From the NCBI RefSeq assembly GCF_007786475.1, contig NZ_VNJJ01000017.1, positions 1-64,000 on the forward strand: a stretch of 64,000 nucleotides of DNA, read 5' to 3'. This document shows positions 42,866-52,316 of this stretch, in pieces; position 1 is the first letter of the stretch, and every line of letters starts with the position of its first letter. The translations under genes and the position numbers were made by a program. Source of the stretch: Cohnella terricola (GTDB lineage: Bacteria; Bacillota; Bacilli; Paenibacillales; Paenibacillaceae). The notes beneath the pieces are model-generated. The model had not been told where the DNA came from. It did not search any database and saw only the letters and a list, made by a program, of their open reading frames with translations.

Positions 42866-42939
42866 CATCATGTGAAAGATCAGGCATGGTGTTATTTTTA
42901 TTTTAAGGGATTATTTGATAGCGATTCAGGTGTGCTTCG

Positions 42940-42983
42940 TTCCTTTAGACTGGTGGGACGTCGTGATTACAAGAACGTTATAC
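42940..42983 (+). repeat. attC-like site 37 (right remnant)
   Basis: GGTGGGACGTCGTGATTACAAGAAC and right box GTTATAC continuing GACATAGAC, pairing with site 38. Confidence 0.66.
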
Positions 42984-43020
42984 GACATAGACTAAATTCT
43001 TATTTGGAGTGATTTCAAAG

Positions 43021-43571
43021 ATGTTTAAATTAAACAAGCGTATTCAAGCAATTATGGGAGATGTAATTGTATTTTATTATGCTTTGTTTAAGTGGAGTGG
43101 TGTTAATGAAGAGGGGCTATGCAATTCATTTTCATTCCATAAAAGGAGCATCTATTTTTTTATTTTTCTTATTCTTTATTAATGTTCGTACAAATGATTC
43201 ACCTATATGGCATCGTTTATATGATAGGTGATTATAATTTAATCCGTCAGAGTCGAGTTAAGATAGCCGACAACAAATTGTTAGTCAACGTTGGGATAAG
43301 AAGAACAACTGAAATTGAACTGACTAACATTGAATTTATAAAGGAAATCAAAAGTGATAAAGAATTGATTCAGTCTTTTAATAGTTTTTGGGCATGTGTT
43401 ACCCCATTAATATTGAAATATTTGATTGGATTTAAAGATGAAGTAAATTGTCAGATTAAGCTGAAGAAACAGGTTAAGGCATACGGTATCTTGGGGAGAT
43501 CTTACCCTATTACTAATGTAAATTTGTCATTAGATAATTGTAAGGATTTCGTTAATAAAATGATTAAGTAA
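43021..43571 (+). pseudogene. Frameshifted hypothetical membrane protein
   Basis: ATG 43021 (TTGGAGTG upstream) reads FKLNKRIQAIMGDVIVFYYA and FHKRSIYFFIFLILY before TAA near 43172. A second frame from about 43176 reads MFVQMIHLYGIVYMIGDYNL and NIEFIKEIKSDKEL to 43571. Together they look like one membrane-plus-PH-type protein that lost a segment and shifted frame near 43170. Function unknown. Confidence 0.55.
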
Positions 43572-43605
43572 CTTTTTGAAACCTTTTTTTCAGAGGCGTG
43601 TAGTC

Positions 43606-43684
43606 GTATTACACCGTATTCGCGCACCTGGCAACTTCGCTGTCTTCAGCCGCGGAGACGTCGTGAATGACAATAAAGTTATCG
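43606..43684 (+). repeat. attC-like site 38 (short, 79 bp)
   Basis: Left box GTATTAC (one base off), CGTATTCGCGC, CTTCGCTGTCTTCAGCC stem, CGTCGTGAATGAC, right box GTTATCG. Confidence 0.72.
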
Positions 43685-43717
43685 AAAATTCATGTAGAAC
43701 TAAGAGCAGGTGAAACC

Positions 43718-44563
43718 ATGGATTTTACCGCCATAATTCTCGTGATTGTTTCTGGTTTATTTCATTCAATATGGAATGTATTTACAAAGCGGAGTGTAAA
43801 TAAAGATGTATTTTTGTGGTTTTGTCAGTGGGCGGCCATTATTATTTTTCTTCCTTTTCTTCTAATAGAAATAAGATCGATTACTTCAGTTTCAGCTAGT
43901 GGGTTATTGTTGGTATTGCTAAGCATGCTGTTTCATGGTCTATATGTAATATTGCTTGCACGAGCATATGTGGTTGGAGATCTCTCTCAGGTATACCCAA
44001 TCATGCGTGGGACTAGCCCGTTATTAGTTCCGATCATTGGAATGATTGTACTTGATGAACGGCTGGGCTTAATTGGCGTTACGGGTGTGTTTATAATTGT
44101 AGCAGGGATATTTCTCAATGGAGATTTTAAATCGTTTAGGAACTTGAAGAACTCAAACAAGGGAATCATTTATGCATTTTTAGTAGGATGTATGATAACT
44201 TTGTATACAATACTTGATAAAATAACCTTGAAATACATACCACCAATTACGTTAAACGAAGCGACTAATCTCGGGAACATAATCGCTTTATCCTTTTTTG
44301 TTATGAAATCAGGAGCTGTTTGCAGAGAATGGACGGTCAATTGGCGAACGATTTTGTTAGGTGGAATTTTAGCACCAGGTGGATATATTCTATTTCTGAA
44401 GGCAATAGAGTTTGGGTCTGTTTCACAACTGGCTCCGATGCGAGAAGTAGGTACGGTCTTTGGAACTTTGTTTGGAATTTTGATATTGAAGGAATCAAAA
44501 GGATTAAGAAGAATAATAGCATCAATATTGATTACATTAGGAATTATTTTTCTTGCTCAGTGA
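43718..44563 (+). CDS. EamA-family (DMT) transporter
   Basis: A 281-residue membrane protein from ATG 43718 (CAGGTG upstream) with about ten hydrophobic helices in two similar halves. YVVGDLSQVYPIMRGTSPLLV and AIEFGSVSQLAPMREVGTVFG are the matching end-of-repeat motifs of the drug/metabolite transporter superfamily. Probably exports a small metabolite; the substrate is unknown. It sits alone between sites 38 and 39. Confidence 0.82.
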   Translation: MDFTAIILVIVSGLFHSIWNVFTKRSVNKDVFLWFCQWAAIIIFLPFLLIEIRSITSVSASGLLLVLLSMLFHGLYVILLARAYVVGDLSQVYPIMRGTSPLLVPIIGMIVLDERLGLIGVTGVFIIVAGIFLNGDFKSFRNLKNSNKGIIYAFLVGCMITLYTILDKITLKYIPPITLNEATNLGNIIALSFFVMKSGAVCREWTVNWRTILLGGILAPGGYILFLKAIEFGSVSQLAPMREVGTVFGTLFGILILKESKGLRRIIASILITLGIIFLAQ

Positions 44564-44577
44564 GGCATTTTGGAGAA

Positions 44578-44700
44578 GGGGATCAGGCGCACACACTAAC
44601 GAAGCTAACTGTTCAATACAGCCGGACCTATTCGATCGAATAAAGTTCGATCTTTGGAATCCTTAAGCCTCTCGGCGTCGTAAATACAAGAACTTTAGAT
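44578..44700 (+). repeat. attC-like site 39 (left part lost)
   Basis: Body of the site-12 subtype: TTCGATCGAATAAAGTTCGATC, TTAAGCCTCTCGG, CGTCGTAAATAC and a worn right box TTTAGAT. Confidence 0.66.
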
Positions 44701-44735
44701 GAAATATCTTTTTAGTACTCAAAGGACGTGAGACC

Positions 44736-45113
44736 ATGAAAGATCTGATTAATACCTGGGGATTGTATCCTTGGTTCAATGAAGACGGCGGAGAACTAAT
44801 TCATCCAGAAGATATAAGGCAGTTTACACCAAATAACACTAAAGTATTTCACTGTATCGGGCTAGAAGATGAATACATGATTTTACAGTCTGCAACTGCA
44901 CAATTCCGAGTGAACCCGGAAAACTATAAGAGACTTAATGTGCCTCTTTATCGGTTTAGAGATCAAATAGTAACAAATGATCAAGAAAGAATAGGAGAAA
45001 TACATGAAATTGAGTGGCATTATAGAGATAAGGAGTTTATTTACTATATAAGCGTAGAAGGGGTTAATAAGACAAGAAGATATAAAGAACACGAATTGAA
45101 AAGATATGAATGA
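44736..45113 (+). CDS. Hypothetical protein (block B)
   Basis: A 125-residue protein from ATG 44736 with AAAGGACG upstream. LINTWGLYPWFNEDGGELIHPEDI, FRVNPENYKRLNVPLYRFRDQIV and IEWHYRDKEFIYYISVEG suggest a small, mostly beta protein. No family assigned. Confidence 0.58.
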   Translation: MKDLINTWGLYPWFNEDGGELIHPEDIRQFTPNNTKVFHCIGLEDEYMILQSATAQFRVNPENYKRLNVPLYRFRDQIVTNDQERIGEIHEIEWHYRDKEFIYYISVEGVNKTRRYKEHELKRYE

Positions 45114-45116
45114 AGC

Positions 45117-45234
45117 GAATTCAGATACTGGGAAGCGTGATCAGCCAGACACATCCAACTCCCTAACCGCATCGCAGCCGCCCTTTTGGGCGTGCTTAAG
45201 GGGGTTGAACGTCGTGAATACAAGAACGTTAGCT
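45117..45234 (+). repeat. attC-like site 40 (left part lost)
   Basis: From CAGATACTGGGAAG through CCAGACACATCC, CCCTTTTGGGCG stem and CGTCGTGAATAC to right box GTTAGCT (45228-45234). Confidence 0.74.
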
Positions 45235-45269
45235 GAAATCTTATTTAATTGAAAAGGGAGAATTAAAAA

Positions 45270-45824
45270 ATGAATTTAGATAAGTTTTTGAAAACTTTTC
45301 CGCCCGATTATTTTGTTAAGCCTATAAGAGATAAATTACCTAGTTCATTACCGGTACCATTACTAGGTTTATTTGAGAAGATTGGTGCTGGTAAATACAG
45401 AAAAGGAATTATTGAAATCGTAGACTCTGAGGAATATAGACCTACACTTGAAACGTGGCTTGGAAGAAAAGCGCCGAATTATTTTCCTCTAGCATTAAGT
45501 GCATTTGGAGATCTTTATTATTATAGAAAGTTAACCGATACGGATGAAGATGTTTGCGTTCTTTCCCCACATTATCGTTCAATAAATACATGTGTTTGGA
45601 GTCTTAATTCATTTTTGAATGAATATTTAACAGATGATGAAGTAATAAAAAGTAAGTTAAGAGAAGATTTGTTTATGAAGTCGGTCAATAAATTAGGGGC
45701 TCTCGATGTTGGAGAAATTTTTTATTTTGAGCCAGCATTAATATTAGGTGGAGCAGAGGAACTCCAATTTGTTAGTAAAGGTAAAGCAAAAGTACATTTG
45801 GACATTTTATTTCAGATAGGATGA
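45270..45824 (+). CDS. DUF1851/GAD-like immunity-type protein
   Basis: A 184-residue protein from ATG 45270, AAAAGGGAG upstream. IRDKLPSSLPVPLLGLFEKIGAGKYRKG is the GAD-like N-terminal part, and YFEPALILGGAEELQFVSKGKAKVHLDIL the DUF1851 C-terminal part. Members are often immunity proteins of contact or secretion-dependent toxins (Tdi1 type). No toxin is next to it, so it may be an orphan immunity gene. Confidence 0.66.
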   Translation: MNLDKFLKTFPPDYFVKPIRDKLPSSLPVPLLGLFEKIGAGKYRKGIIEIVDSEEYRPTLETWLGRKAPNYFPLALSAFGDLYYYRKLTDTDEDVCVLSPHYRSINTCVWSLNSFLNEYLTDDEVIKSKLREDLFMKSVNKLGALDVGEIFYFEPALILGGAEELQFVSKGKAKVHLDILFQIG

Positions 45825-45854
45825 ATATATTTATTTTTGTTGGGTTAAATAAAA

Positions 45855-45900
45855 TACCCTGCGAGGCTAAGTCCGTTGGACCCGGCGCAGACAAGAGCGG
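45855..45900 (+). repeat. attC-like site 41 (internal fragment)
   Basis: CCTGCGAGGCTAAGTCCG, CCCGGCGCAGAC: only the middle of a site of the 12/14 subtype survives, directly before the next gene. Confidence 0.55.
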
Positions 45901-46746
45901 GTGAGTCTAATACGTTTTGATCTTATATCTGATATTCATTTGGATTTTTGGGTTGAAAACACTAGTAATCATTCAAAGCAAGATAAAAGGCTTGATAAGT
46001 TTATTGATAATATTTTACCAGACAATCTTTCGAATACTTTAATAATAGCTGGAGACATTGGCCACTATAATATTCAAAATATTAGATTTCTTGAAAAAGT
46101 GAAGAAGTACTATCCGTACATACTTATAGTGCCAGGTAATCATGATTATTACTTAATTTCAAAATCCACAAAGAACAAATATAAGCGGAATTCAATTAAC
46201 AGATTCCTTGAAATGAAAACAATGGCAGAACAAATATCCGGTATTAGTTATCTTGATGGAAATCTGGTGGAGATCGATGGTATTGTATATGGCGGTTGTG
46301 GCATGTGGTATGACTTTGAATATGGACTACAGCAATTGAAAGCAGATTGGAATAGGGTTTTTGATAATTGGAAGTCAATATCAAATGATTCTGTATTAAT
46401 CGAAGGATTGCCTCGCAGGGTAGAAGCAATGTTCATGAAAGAAAAAGCAAAACTAATGAAGATATTGAATATTTCAGACGTTGTAGTAACTCATATCTCG
46501 CCTGATTGGTCTAAGGTACCCAAAAGTAAGGAAATGGATTTGTCCAATAGCTTTTATTACTTTAATGGTAAGGAATTTTTATCGGAATTAAAGGGACGAG
46601 TATGGTGTTATGGGCACGTTCATAAGAGAACTGACTATTTAAATGACGGTTGTAGATTAATTAATGCATCTTTAGGATATCCCGATGAAAACAACAATCT
46701 CCCTCAAAGAATTATGAACGTAACACAAACATCGTCGAGAACATAA
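45901..46746 (+). CDS. Calcineurin-like metallophosphoesterase
   Basis: About 281 residues. FDLISDIHLDFW (DxH), IIAGDIGHY (GD), VPGNHDYY (GNHD), VVVTHISPDW (H) and CYGHVHKRTDY (GHxH) give the complete dinuclear-metal set. It would hydrolyse a phosphoester such as a nucleotide, nucleic acid or lipid head. GTG 45901 lies right after a repeat fragment, so the native start may have been replaced. The C-terminal residues run into site 42. Confidence 0.75.
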   Translation: MSLIRFDLISDIHLDFWVENTSNHSKQDKRLDKFIDNILPDNLSNTLIIAGDIGHYNIQNIRFLEKVKKYYPYILIVPGNHDYYLISKSTKNKYKRNSINRFLEMKTMAEQISGISYLDGNLVEIDGIVYGGCGMWYDFEYGLQQLKADWNRVFDNWKSISNDSVLIEGLPRRVEAMFMKEKAKLMKILNISDVVVTHISPDWSKVPKSKEMDLSNSFYYFNGKEFLSELKGRVWCYGHVHKRTDYLNDGCRLINASLGYPDENNNLPQRIMNVTQTSSRT

Positions 46747-46757
46747 GAACGTTATCG
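46719..46757 (+). repeat. attC-like site 42 (collapsed)
   Basis: CGTAACACAAACATCGTCG, GAACATAAGAAC and right box GTTATCG; about 40 bases in all. Confidence 0.6.
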
Positions 46758-46780
46758 GAAATTCATTCAATACACAAGGA

Positions 46781-47371
46781 GTGATAAATATCAAAAGAAA
46801 AATACTTATTACAATTATTGTATTGCTTGTTGTAATAGGACTATCAACATTAACAGAAAAGAGAGCGTTTGCATGTAGTTGTGTAGGAGGGAGTGCAAAA
46901 GATAAATTAGAAAGCCATTCAGTTGTTTTTGTAGGAAAGGTAATTAAAAAAGGTGGCACAATAAAATCCCAGATTGGTGGATTAAGAGAGTATACATTTG
47001 ATGTTCATAAAGCATGGAAAGGTGTTAGTTCTAATACGATTACGATCTATAGTTATGATGGAAGTGAAGCTTCTTGTGGGATGCAGTTTATTCTGGGTGA
47101 GAGTTATTTGGTTTTTTCAAATTTAGATAAAGATGAATCACTGCAAACTAATTACTGTAGTGGAAATTTACTTGTTTCACAAGCTGAAAACGAAATAAAA
47201 CAGTTAGGAATAGGAACGACGTTTAGTGCGGAGGAAGATATACTAATAGTTACGGAAAAGGAAAATGATAAAGGATCAATGTATGTTCCGGTTTTGGGAG
47301 TCGGAATACTTATTCTAATATCAATTTTACTTTATTGGAGATTTAAGAAGAGAACTTTAAAGACCAGGTGA
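46781..47371 (+). CDS. Membrane-anchored netrin-like (TIMP/NTR) protein
   Basis: About 196 residues. A signal peptide (ILITIIVLLVVIGLS) is followed by CSCVGGSAKDKLESHSVVFVGKV, the Cys-x-Cys start of an NTR/TIMP-like domain, and later Cys residues (ASCGMQF, NYCSG). A C-terminal helix (VPVLGVGILILISILLYW) with basic tail anchors it. GTG 46781 overlaps the AAGGAG ribosome site, so the start is uncertain. Function unknown. Confidence 0.6.
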   Translation: MINIKRKILITIIVLLVVIGLSTLTEKRAFACSCVGGSAKDKLESHSVVFVGKVIKKGGTIKSQIGGLREYTFDVHKAWKGVSSNTITIYSYDGSEASCGMQFILGESYLVFSNLDKDESLQTNYCSGNLLVSQAENEIKQLGIGTTFSAEEDILIVTEKENDKGSMYVPVLGVGILILISILLYWRFKKRTLKTR

Positions 47372-47569
47372 AACCTCACATATTTCATATGAACCAATCA
47401 GGATATATATAGATTCTTATAACCCACCGATTCCGAACTTTGCTCCTCACGGCAATATCATAGCTTCTTGCTGCCGCCGCCGGATTACTCTATTTATTGA
47501 AGAATCGACTATCTTTCCATAAGCTTGTCGTAGCGAAAAGAGACAATAAACCGATTATAATAGAATAAG

Positions 47570-47584
47570 TAAAAGCGCTTTCGA
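47570..47584 (+). promoter_or_regulatory. Candidate CcpA operator (cre) upstream of the response regulator
   Basis: TAAAAGCGCTTTCGA is close to the cre consensus for catabolite repression. TATAAT at 47556-47561 lies just upstream, but no good -35 was found. A site here would make the sugar locus subject to carbon-catabolite control. Confidence 0.4.
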
Positions 47585-47647
47585 CGTTTCGTTAAATAAA
47601 GGCCGCGGCCTATACACACTTTGGCATTTTCTTCGGGGAGGACGCCT

Positions 47648-49288
47648 ATGTACAAGCTGATCATCGTGGATGACGAGTATTCGACGCGCAACGGCCTGAA
47701 ACTTTGCATCCATTGGTTCGATTACGGCATTGAAATCGCCGGGGAGGCCGAGAACGGCAACAAGGGGCTAGAGCTGGCCGACCGGGTTCAGCCGGACATT
47801 GTGCTGACCGATGTGAAGATGCCGGGCATGGACGGGATCGAGATGGTGAAACGGTTGAAGGAACGCCATCCCGATACGAAGATCGTATTCATCAGCGGTT
47901 ACGACGATATTGAATATTTGAAATCAGCGATGAAGATGGATGCGGTGGACTACATCCTGAAGCCCGTTAATCTGCAGGAATTGACCACGGTCATCGAGAA
48001 AATCATGGCGATGTCGAAGCGGGAAGAAAACCGGAAGGATATGCTTCAGCAGTTATCCGCCAAGCTGAACGAGAGCATCCCGCTGTTGAGGGAGAAGTTT
48101 TTCGTCCAACTGATCAAGGACGGCAACATGGACCGCGCTTCGACGGAGAAGCGCATCGATTTCCTCGACTTGCTGCTGCCCTACCAGGCGCCTTACTGTG
48201 CAATCATCATCGGCATTGACAACCCGCGGACCGTATTTGAGAAGATGCCCGAGCAGAATACACAGCTCATTTCCTTTGCCATTCAAAATATATGCCGGGA
48301 AGTCATCGAGGCGCGCGCCTCCGGCAGCGTGTTCGAGCATCAACGGGGAGAATACGTGCTGATCGTGGAATTGCCGGAGAATGAAGGGGAAGAGATCATC
48401 TTTCCCCTGGTAAGCGAATTGATGGCCAGTCTGAACGGGTTCCTGAATCGGATGATCGGCGGAATCAGCCTGACGATCGGCATCGGCGGTACGGTCGAGC
48501 ATCTGGGGCGATTGGCCGACAGCTACCAGATGGCGTCGGACGCGATCGAGCGCAAACTGTTTCTCGGCAAAAATCAGGTCGTGACCTTCGACGCGATGGC
48601 AGCGCGCAAGGATGTCGATTACCGCGCCATTAACGAACGAATGACATCGCTTTCCTCCGTGCTCAAAACGGGCAATGCCGGCCAGGTGTCGCAACGGCTG
48701 GATGCGCTGTTTGAAGAATTGCGCGGCAGCTCGGGAATCGGCTATATCGATTGTCAGCGGATAGGCTTGCAGGTACTGCTTGTCGCCTCGCAGTTTCTAT
48801 CCGAGTCCGGCATTCGTGCGGGCGATCTAGGCGAACGGGAGTCCGAAGCCTGGGCGCAACTGATGAAGCTGGAGACGCTGGACGATATGAGCCATCATTT
48901 AATGGTGTACTTAACGCAGGTATGCGAACGGATAGAGCATCGGGAAGAAAGAAAAATACCGGAAGTCATTACGGAAATCATGCGCATCATCCAGGAGCGG
49001 TTCTCCGAAAATTTGACGATTGCGGACATTGCTTCGCAAGTGTATCTGGCCAAAACGTATATTTGCCTATTGTTCAAGCAGGAGACCGGAGAGACGATCA
49101 ACGAATATATAACAAGAGTCAGAATGGAGAAAGCGAAGGAATTGTTGAACGGCACGGACCGCAAGCTGGCAGAGATATGCACGGCGATCGGCTATGCGGA
49201 GCCAAGTTATTTCACCAAGCAATTCCGCAAATTTACGGGCATGAATCCGAGCGACTACCGGGACATCCAGAGGAGGACGAGCGGATGA
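47648..49288 (+). CDS. yesN: YesN-type response regulator (receiver + AraC helix-turn-helix)
   Basis: A 546-residue protein from ATG 47648 after GGGGAGG. The receiver domain (1-120) has the acidic pocket IIVDDEYSTR, the phospho-acceptor Asp55 in VLTDVKMPGMDG and the Lys in YILKPVNLQEL. The C-terminal 100 residues (LTIADIASQVYLAKTYICLL, AKELLNGTDRKLAEICTAIG, SYFTKQFRKFTGMNPSDYR) form an AraC DNA-binding domain. It pairs with the kinase that follows and should activate the importer genes downstream. Confidence 0.9.
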   Translation: MYKLIIVDDEYSTRNGLKLCIHWFDYGIEIAGEAENGNKGLELADRVQPDIVLTDVKMPGMDGIEMVKRLKERHPDTKIVFISGYDDIEYLKSAMKMDAVDYILKPVNLQELTTVIEKIMAMSKREENRKDMLQQLSAKLNESIPLLREKFFVQLIKDGNMDRASTEKRIDFLDLLLPYQAPYCAIIIGIDNPRTVFEKMPEQNTQLISFAIQNICREVIEARASGSVFEHQRGEYVLIVELPENEGEEIIFPLVSELMASLNGFLNRMIGGISLTIGIGGTVEHLGRLADSYQMASDAIERKLFLGKNQVVTFDAMAARKDVDYRAINERMTSLSSVLKTGNAGQVSQRLDALFEELRGSSGIGYIDCQRIGLQVLLVASQFLSESGIRAGDLGERESEAWAQLMKLETLDDMSHHLMVYLTQVCERIEHREERKIPEVITEIMRIIQERFSENLTIADIASQVYLAKTYICLLFKQETGETINEYITRVRMEKAKELLNGTDRKLAEICTAIGYAEPSYFTKQFRKFTGMNPSDYRDIQRRTSG

Positions 49289-49360
49289 ACAGGGTCAGGT
49301 GGCACGCTGCCTACTGCTGTAGGACATAAATGGACCTTCATGGCGGAGGTAAACAGAGCA

Positions 49361-51181
49361 ATGGGGATTTGGCGTAAATTACAGCTGTTGTGGCTCACCT
49401 ACCGGAAAATGCTGCTGCTCTATCTCTTGGTTGTGTTGCTGCCGGCCGGCGTTATGCTGTATTACTATTTCGAGAAATCGGCCGATATTTTGGAACGACA
49501 GGTCACGCAGTCGATGCTGAAATCTGTCCAACAAGTGAAAATCAATCTGGATTATCGATTGTCCAAGGTAGGCGATATTTCCGATGCGCTGATTCTCAAC
49601 TCCGATCTGTACGACATTCTCGCCCTCGATCCGCTTGTCGGCACCAGGTTCAGCCAAGTGGAAGAGGAGAAGAAGCTGGGTAACATGATCCGAGGTCTCC
49701 AAGGCAGCGATATTCTGAAAATCAAGCTGTACGTTAACGCAGACAAAATGTACGCGGGCGAGCACGTTAACTTTTTCAGTCTCGACCTTGCGCGGCAGAT
49801 GCCGTGGTATGACGATGTGATCGGGCGCAATGGCGCAGTGGAGTGGGTTCCGACGCATGTCGAGAATTATATCAGTACGCCCGGAGAGGTCCGGGTATTC
49901 TCGTCTGCTCGCATGATTCGGGACCCGAACGAATATGCCCGCATTATCGGCATTCTGATGCTGGACATGCCGGAAGCCAATCTTGCCGCCATTCTGAACG
50001 ATGCCGAGCTGGACGCTTCCAATCGGAACATGTATATCGTCGATCAAGACGGCGTTATCGTATCCCACGGGCAACCGGACAAAATCGGAAGCAAGCTTCC
50101 GGTGCCGGAATCCGTCAGTTTTTCCGGCAAACGGCCGTCCGGCATCGAGAAGTTTGTGATGAACGGGCAGCCCTATTTCATGATTCACGCCGCGCTGGGC
50201 GCAGGCGGATGGAGCGTTGTGTCCTTGCTGCCCGCTCGTCAGATCAACCACACGAACAACGATTTCAATTTAGGATTTTCGCTTGTTTTGACTTTGTCGC
50301 TGGTGCTGCTGTTTATTCTTGGCGCTTTCCTTGTTTTCGTGCATGTCACCCGCGGTACGATCAACCGTGTTCGCCATATTACCGAGCAATTGCGGGAGCG
50401 CGGCGCTGCCATGATCGAAGAAGGGATTCCCCATCGCAGCGGAGTCGTCATCCGACTGGAGAAGAGCGTGGCGCACATGCTATCGACGTTCCAGCATCTG
50501 CTAGAAGACAATTACCGCGTCAAGGAACAGGAGAAGGAAGCGAGATTTCGGGCTTTGCAGGCGCAGATCAATCCGCATTTTCTGTACAACGCGCTTGATA
50601 CGATCAATTGGATGGCGTTGACCAAGGGCGCACACGACATCAGCCGGATGCTGAACATGCTGGCGCAGTATTTTCGGCTTACCTTGAGCAAGGGCAAGGA
50701 CATCGTGTCGCTGGAGGACGAGATGAACCTGGCGCGGGCCTATCTGGAAATCCAGAAGCAGCGATTCCACAGCTTCGATTACGCGGTGGAGTGTCCGGCG
50801 GCCCTGTCCGATCTGCTCATTCCCAAGCTGTCGATTCAGCCGCTGATCGAAAACGCGATTTTGCACGGCATACAGGGCATCGAAGGACATTACGGCAGCA
50901 TTCGAGTGGAGGCGGAGCCCGTTGCTGACGGCGGCGGATTCGTTATCCGGGTATCCGACGACGGAAACGGCATGAACGAAGATCAGGTGGCGCAGCTATA
51001 TGCCAGTCTAGACGCCCCGCCGTCACCCTCGCCGTCCGGCTACGGTCTGTATAACGTATGGGAGCGCGTTCGTCTGTTCACCGGCGGCGAGGGCAGGCTG
51101 CACTTTCGGTCGGCGCCGGGAGAAGGGACGACCGTAAGCCTGTCTTTGCCAGAGCGCATCGAGCCTGAAGGCTCGCAGTAG
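49361..51181 (+). CDS. yesM: YesM-type sensor histidine kinase
   Basis: About 606 residues from ATG 49361 (GGAGG upstream). TM1 is near residues 16-34, an extracytoplasmic sensor follows to about 300, TM2 lies near 302-325 and a HAMP region comes next. The His_kinase domain ARFRALQAQINPHFLYNAL has the phospho-His at about 406. The ATPase has LIENAILHGIQGIEG and VSDDGNGMN. It senses an extracellular glycan or its complex with the binding protein and phosphorylates the upstream regulator. Confidence 0.9.
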   Translation: MGIWRKLQLLWLTYRKMLLLYLLVVLLPAGVMLYYYFEKSADILERQVTQSMLKSVQQVKINLDYRLSKVGDISDALILNSDLYDILALDPLVGTRFSQVEEEKKLGNMIRGLQGSDILKIKLYVNADKMYAGEHVNFFSLDLARQMPWYDDVIGRNGAVEWVPTHVENYISTPGEVRVFSSARMIRDPNEYARIIGILMLDMPEANLAAILNDAELDASNRNMYIVDQDGVIVSHGQPDKIGSKLPVPESVSFSGKRPSGIEKFVMNGQPYFMIHAALGAGGWSVVSLLPARQINHTNNDFNLGFSLVLTLSLVLLFILGAFLVFVHVTRGTINRVRHITEQLRERGAAMIEEGIPHRSGVVIRLEKSVAHMLSTFQHLLEDNYRVKEQEKEARFRALQAQINPHFLYNALDTINWMALTKGAHDISRMLNMLAQYFRLTLSKGKDIVSLEDEMNLARAYLEIQKQRFHSFDYAVECPAALSDLLIPKLSIQPLIENAILHGIQGIEGHYGSIRVEAEPVADGGGFVIRVSDDGNGMNEDQVAQLYASLDAPPSPSPSGYGLYNVWERVRLFTGGEGRLHFRSAPGEGTTVSLSLPERIEPEGSQ

Positions 51182-51210
51182 GGAAAATCCGAATCGCAGA
51201 AGAACGTGAC

Positions 51211-51253
51211 AAGGCTGTCCGCAAGGCCGTAAGCAGGCCGGGGCAGCCTTTTT
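51211..51253 (+). terminator. Intrinsic terminator after the kinase gene
   Basis: AAGGCTG (51211-51217) pairs with CAGCCTT (51244-51250) followed by TTT. An inner GCAAGGCC/GGCC stem supports it. It separates the two-component genes from the importer operon. Confidence 0.72.
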
Positions 51254-51383
51254 GCTGCGCTTGTCGCAGCATCCGACCTGAAGAATGTACCAGTAGCGTT
51301 GAATGATGTACCTCACGACCGAGCGCCGCCGGCCGCTATGATAAAACCATGATCAAGCAGCGACGCTGGATGGGAGGGATAAC

Positions 51384-52298
51384 ATGAGGGGCCGTACCCA
51401 GTGGGTTTCTCAAGTCAGACGCAATTACGATTTATACCTGTTACTTATTCCTGGACTCGTATTTTTGGCGATATTCAAATATACCCCGATATACGGTCTT
51501 GTGATCGCGTTTCAGGATTTTAACATTTTCAAGGGAATCGACGGCAGCGAGTGGGCCGGGCTAAAGCAGTTCGAGCGATTGTTCTCCTCCGACGATTTCG
51601 TCCGGGTCATGACAAACACGCTGCTCATTAGCTTGTACAAGATCGTCATCCTGTTTCCGATTCCGATCGCGATCGCGATCTTCCTGAACGAAGTCGGAAA
51701 AATGTGGTTCAAGCGCACGATTCAGACGATCATCTATTTGCCCCACTTTCTGTCGTGGGTCATCATCGCCGGGTTGTTCATCAACATCATGTCGCCCTCT
51801 ACCGGCATTGTGAACAACATTATCGAATTTTTCGGCGGTGAACCTATCAACTTCTTCATGGACAACAACTATTTTCGCAGTGTTGTCGTGGCGACGGCAG
51901 GGTGGAAGGAAGCGGGATGGAACGCCATCATATTCATCGCCGCGATCGCCGGGCTCGATCCTGAATTGTATGAGGCTTCGAAGCTGGACGGCGCCAGCCG
52001 CATTCAGCAGATTTTCACCATTACGCTGCCCGGAATTGCCTCGACAATCGTGCTCATGTTCATTTTACGGATCGGTAATGTGCTGGAGGCGGGAACGGAA
52101 CAAATTCTGCTGTTGTACAACCCGACCGTCTACGAGACAGGCGACGTGATCGGCACTTATATTTACCGGATGGGGCTGACCTCGATGGAATACAGCTTCT
52201 CCACCGCTGTCGGACTGTTCGAATCGGTCATCGGGTTTTTCCTGGTCATCGGAGGCAACTGGATGGCCAAGCGGGTGACGGGCAAGGGCATATGGTAA
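51384..52298 (+). CDS. lplB: ABC transporter permease (LplB-like)
   Basis: A 304-residue membrane protein with six hydrophobic helices. YDLYLLLIPGLVFLAIFKYTP opens it and the EAA loop LYEASKLDGASRIQQIFTITLPGI (about residues 192-215) contacts the ATPase. It starts at ATG 51384 after GGGAGGGAT. The family imports oligosaccharides through a shared ATPase encoded elsewhere (MsmX type), and none is encoded here. Confidence 0.9.
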   Translation: MRGRTQWVSQVRRNYDLYLLLIPGLVFLAIFKYTPIYGLVIAFQDFNIFKGIDGSEWAGLKQFERLFSSDDFVRVMTNTLLISLYKIVILFPIPIAIAIFLNEVGKMWFKRTIQTIIYLPHFLSWVIIAGLFINIMSPSTGIVNNIIEFFGGEPINFFMDNNYFRSVVVATAGWKEAGWNAIIFIAAIAGLDPELYEASKLDGASRIQQIFTITLPGIASTIVLMFILRIGNVLEAGTEQILLLYNPTVYETGDVIGTYIYRMGLTSMEYSFSTAVGLFESVIGFFLVIGGNWMAKRVTGKGIW

Positions 52299-52316
52299 CG
52301 AAGGAGGCGGACGAAG

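Noticed and set aside
48053-48694. Long reverse frames inside GC-rich genes (48053-48694, 49379-50251, 52389-53300, 54016-54867)
   Set aside because: Antisense shadows caused by GC-rich third positions; the forward genes have clear domains and ribosome sites.
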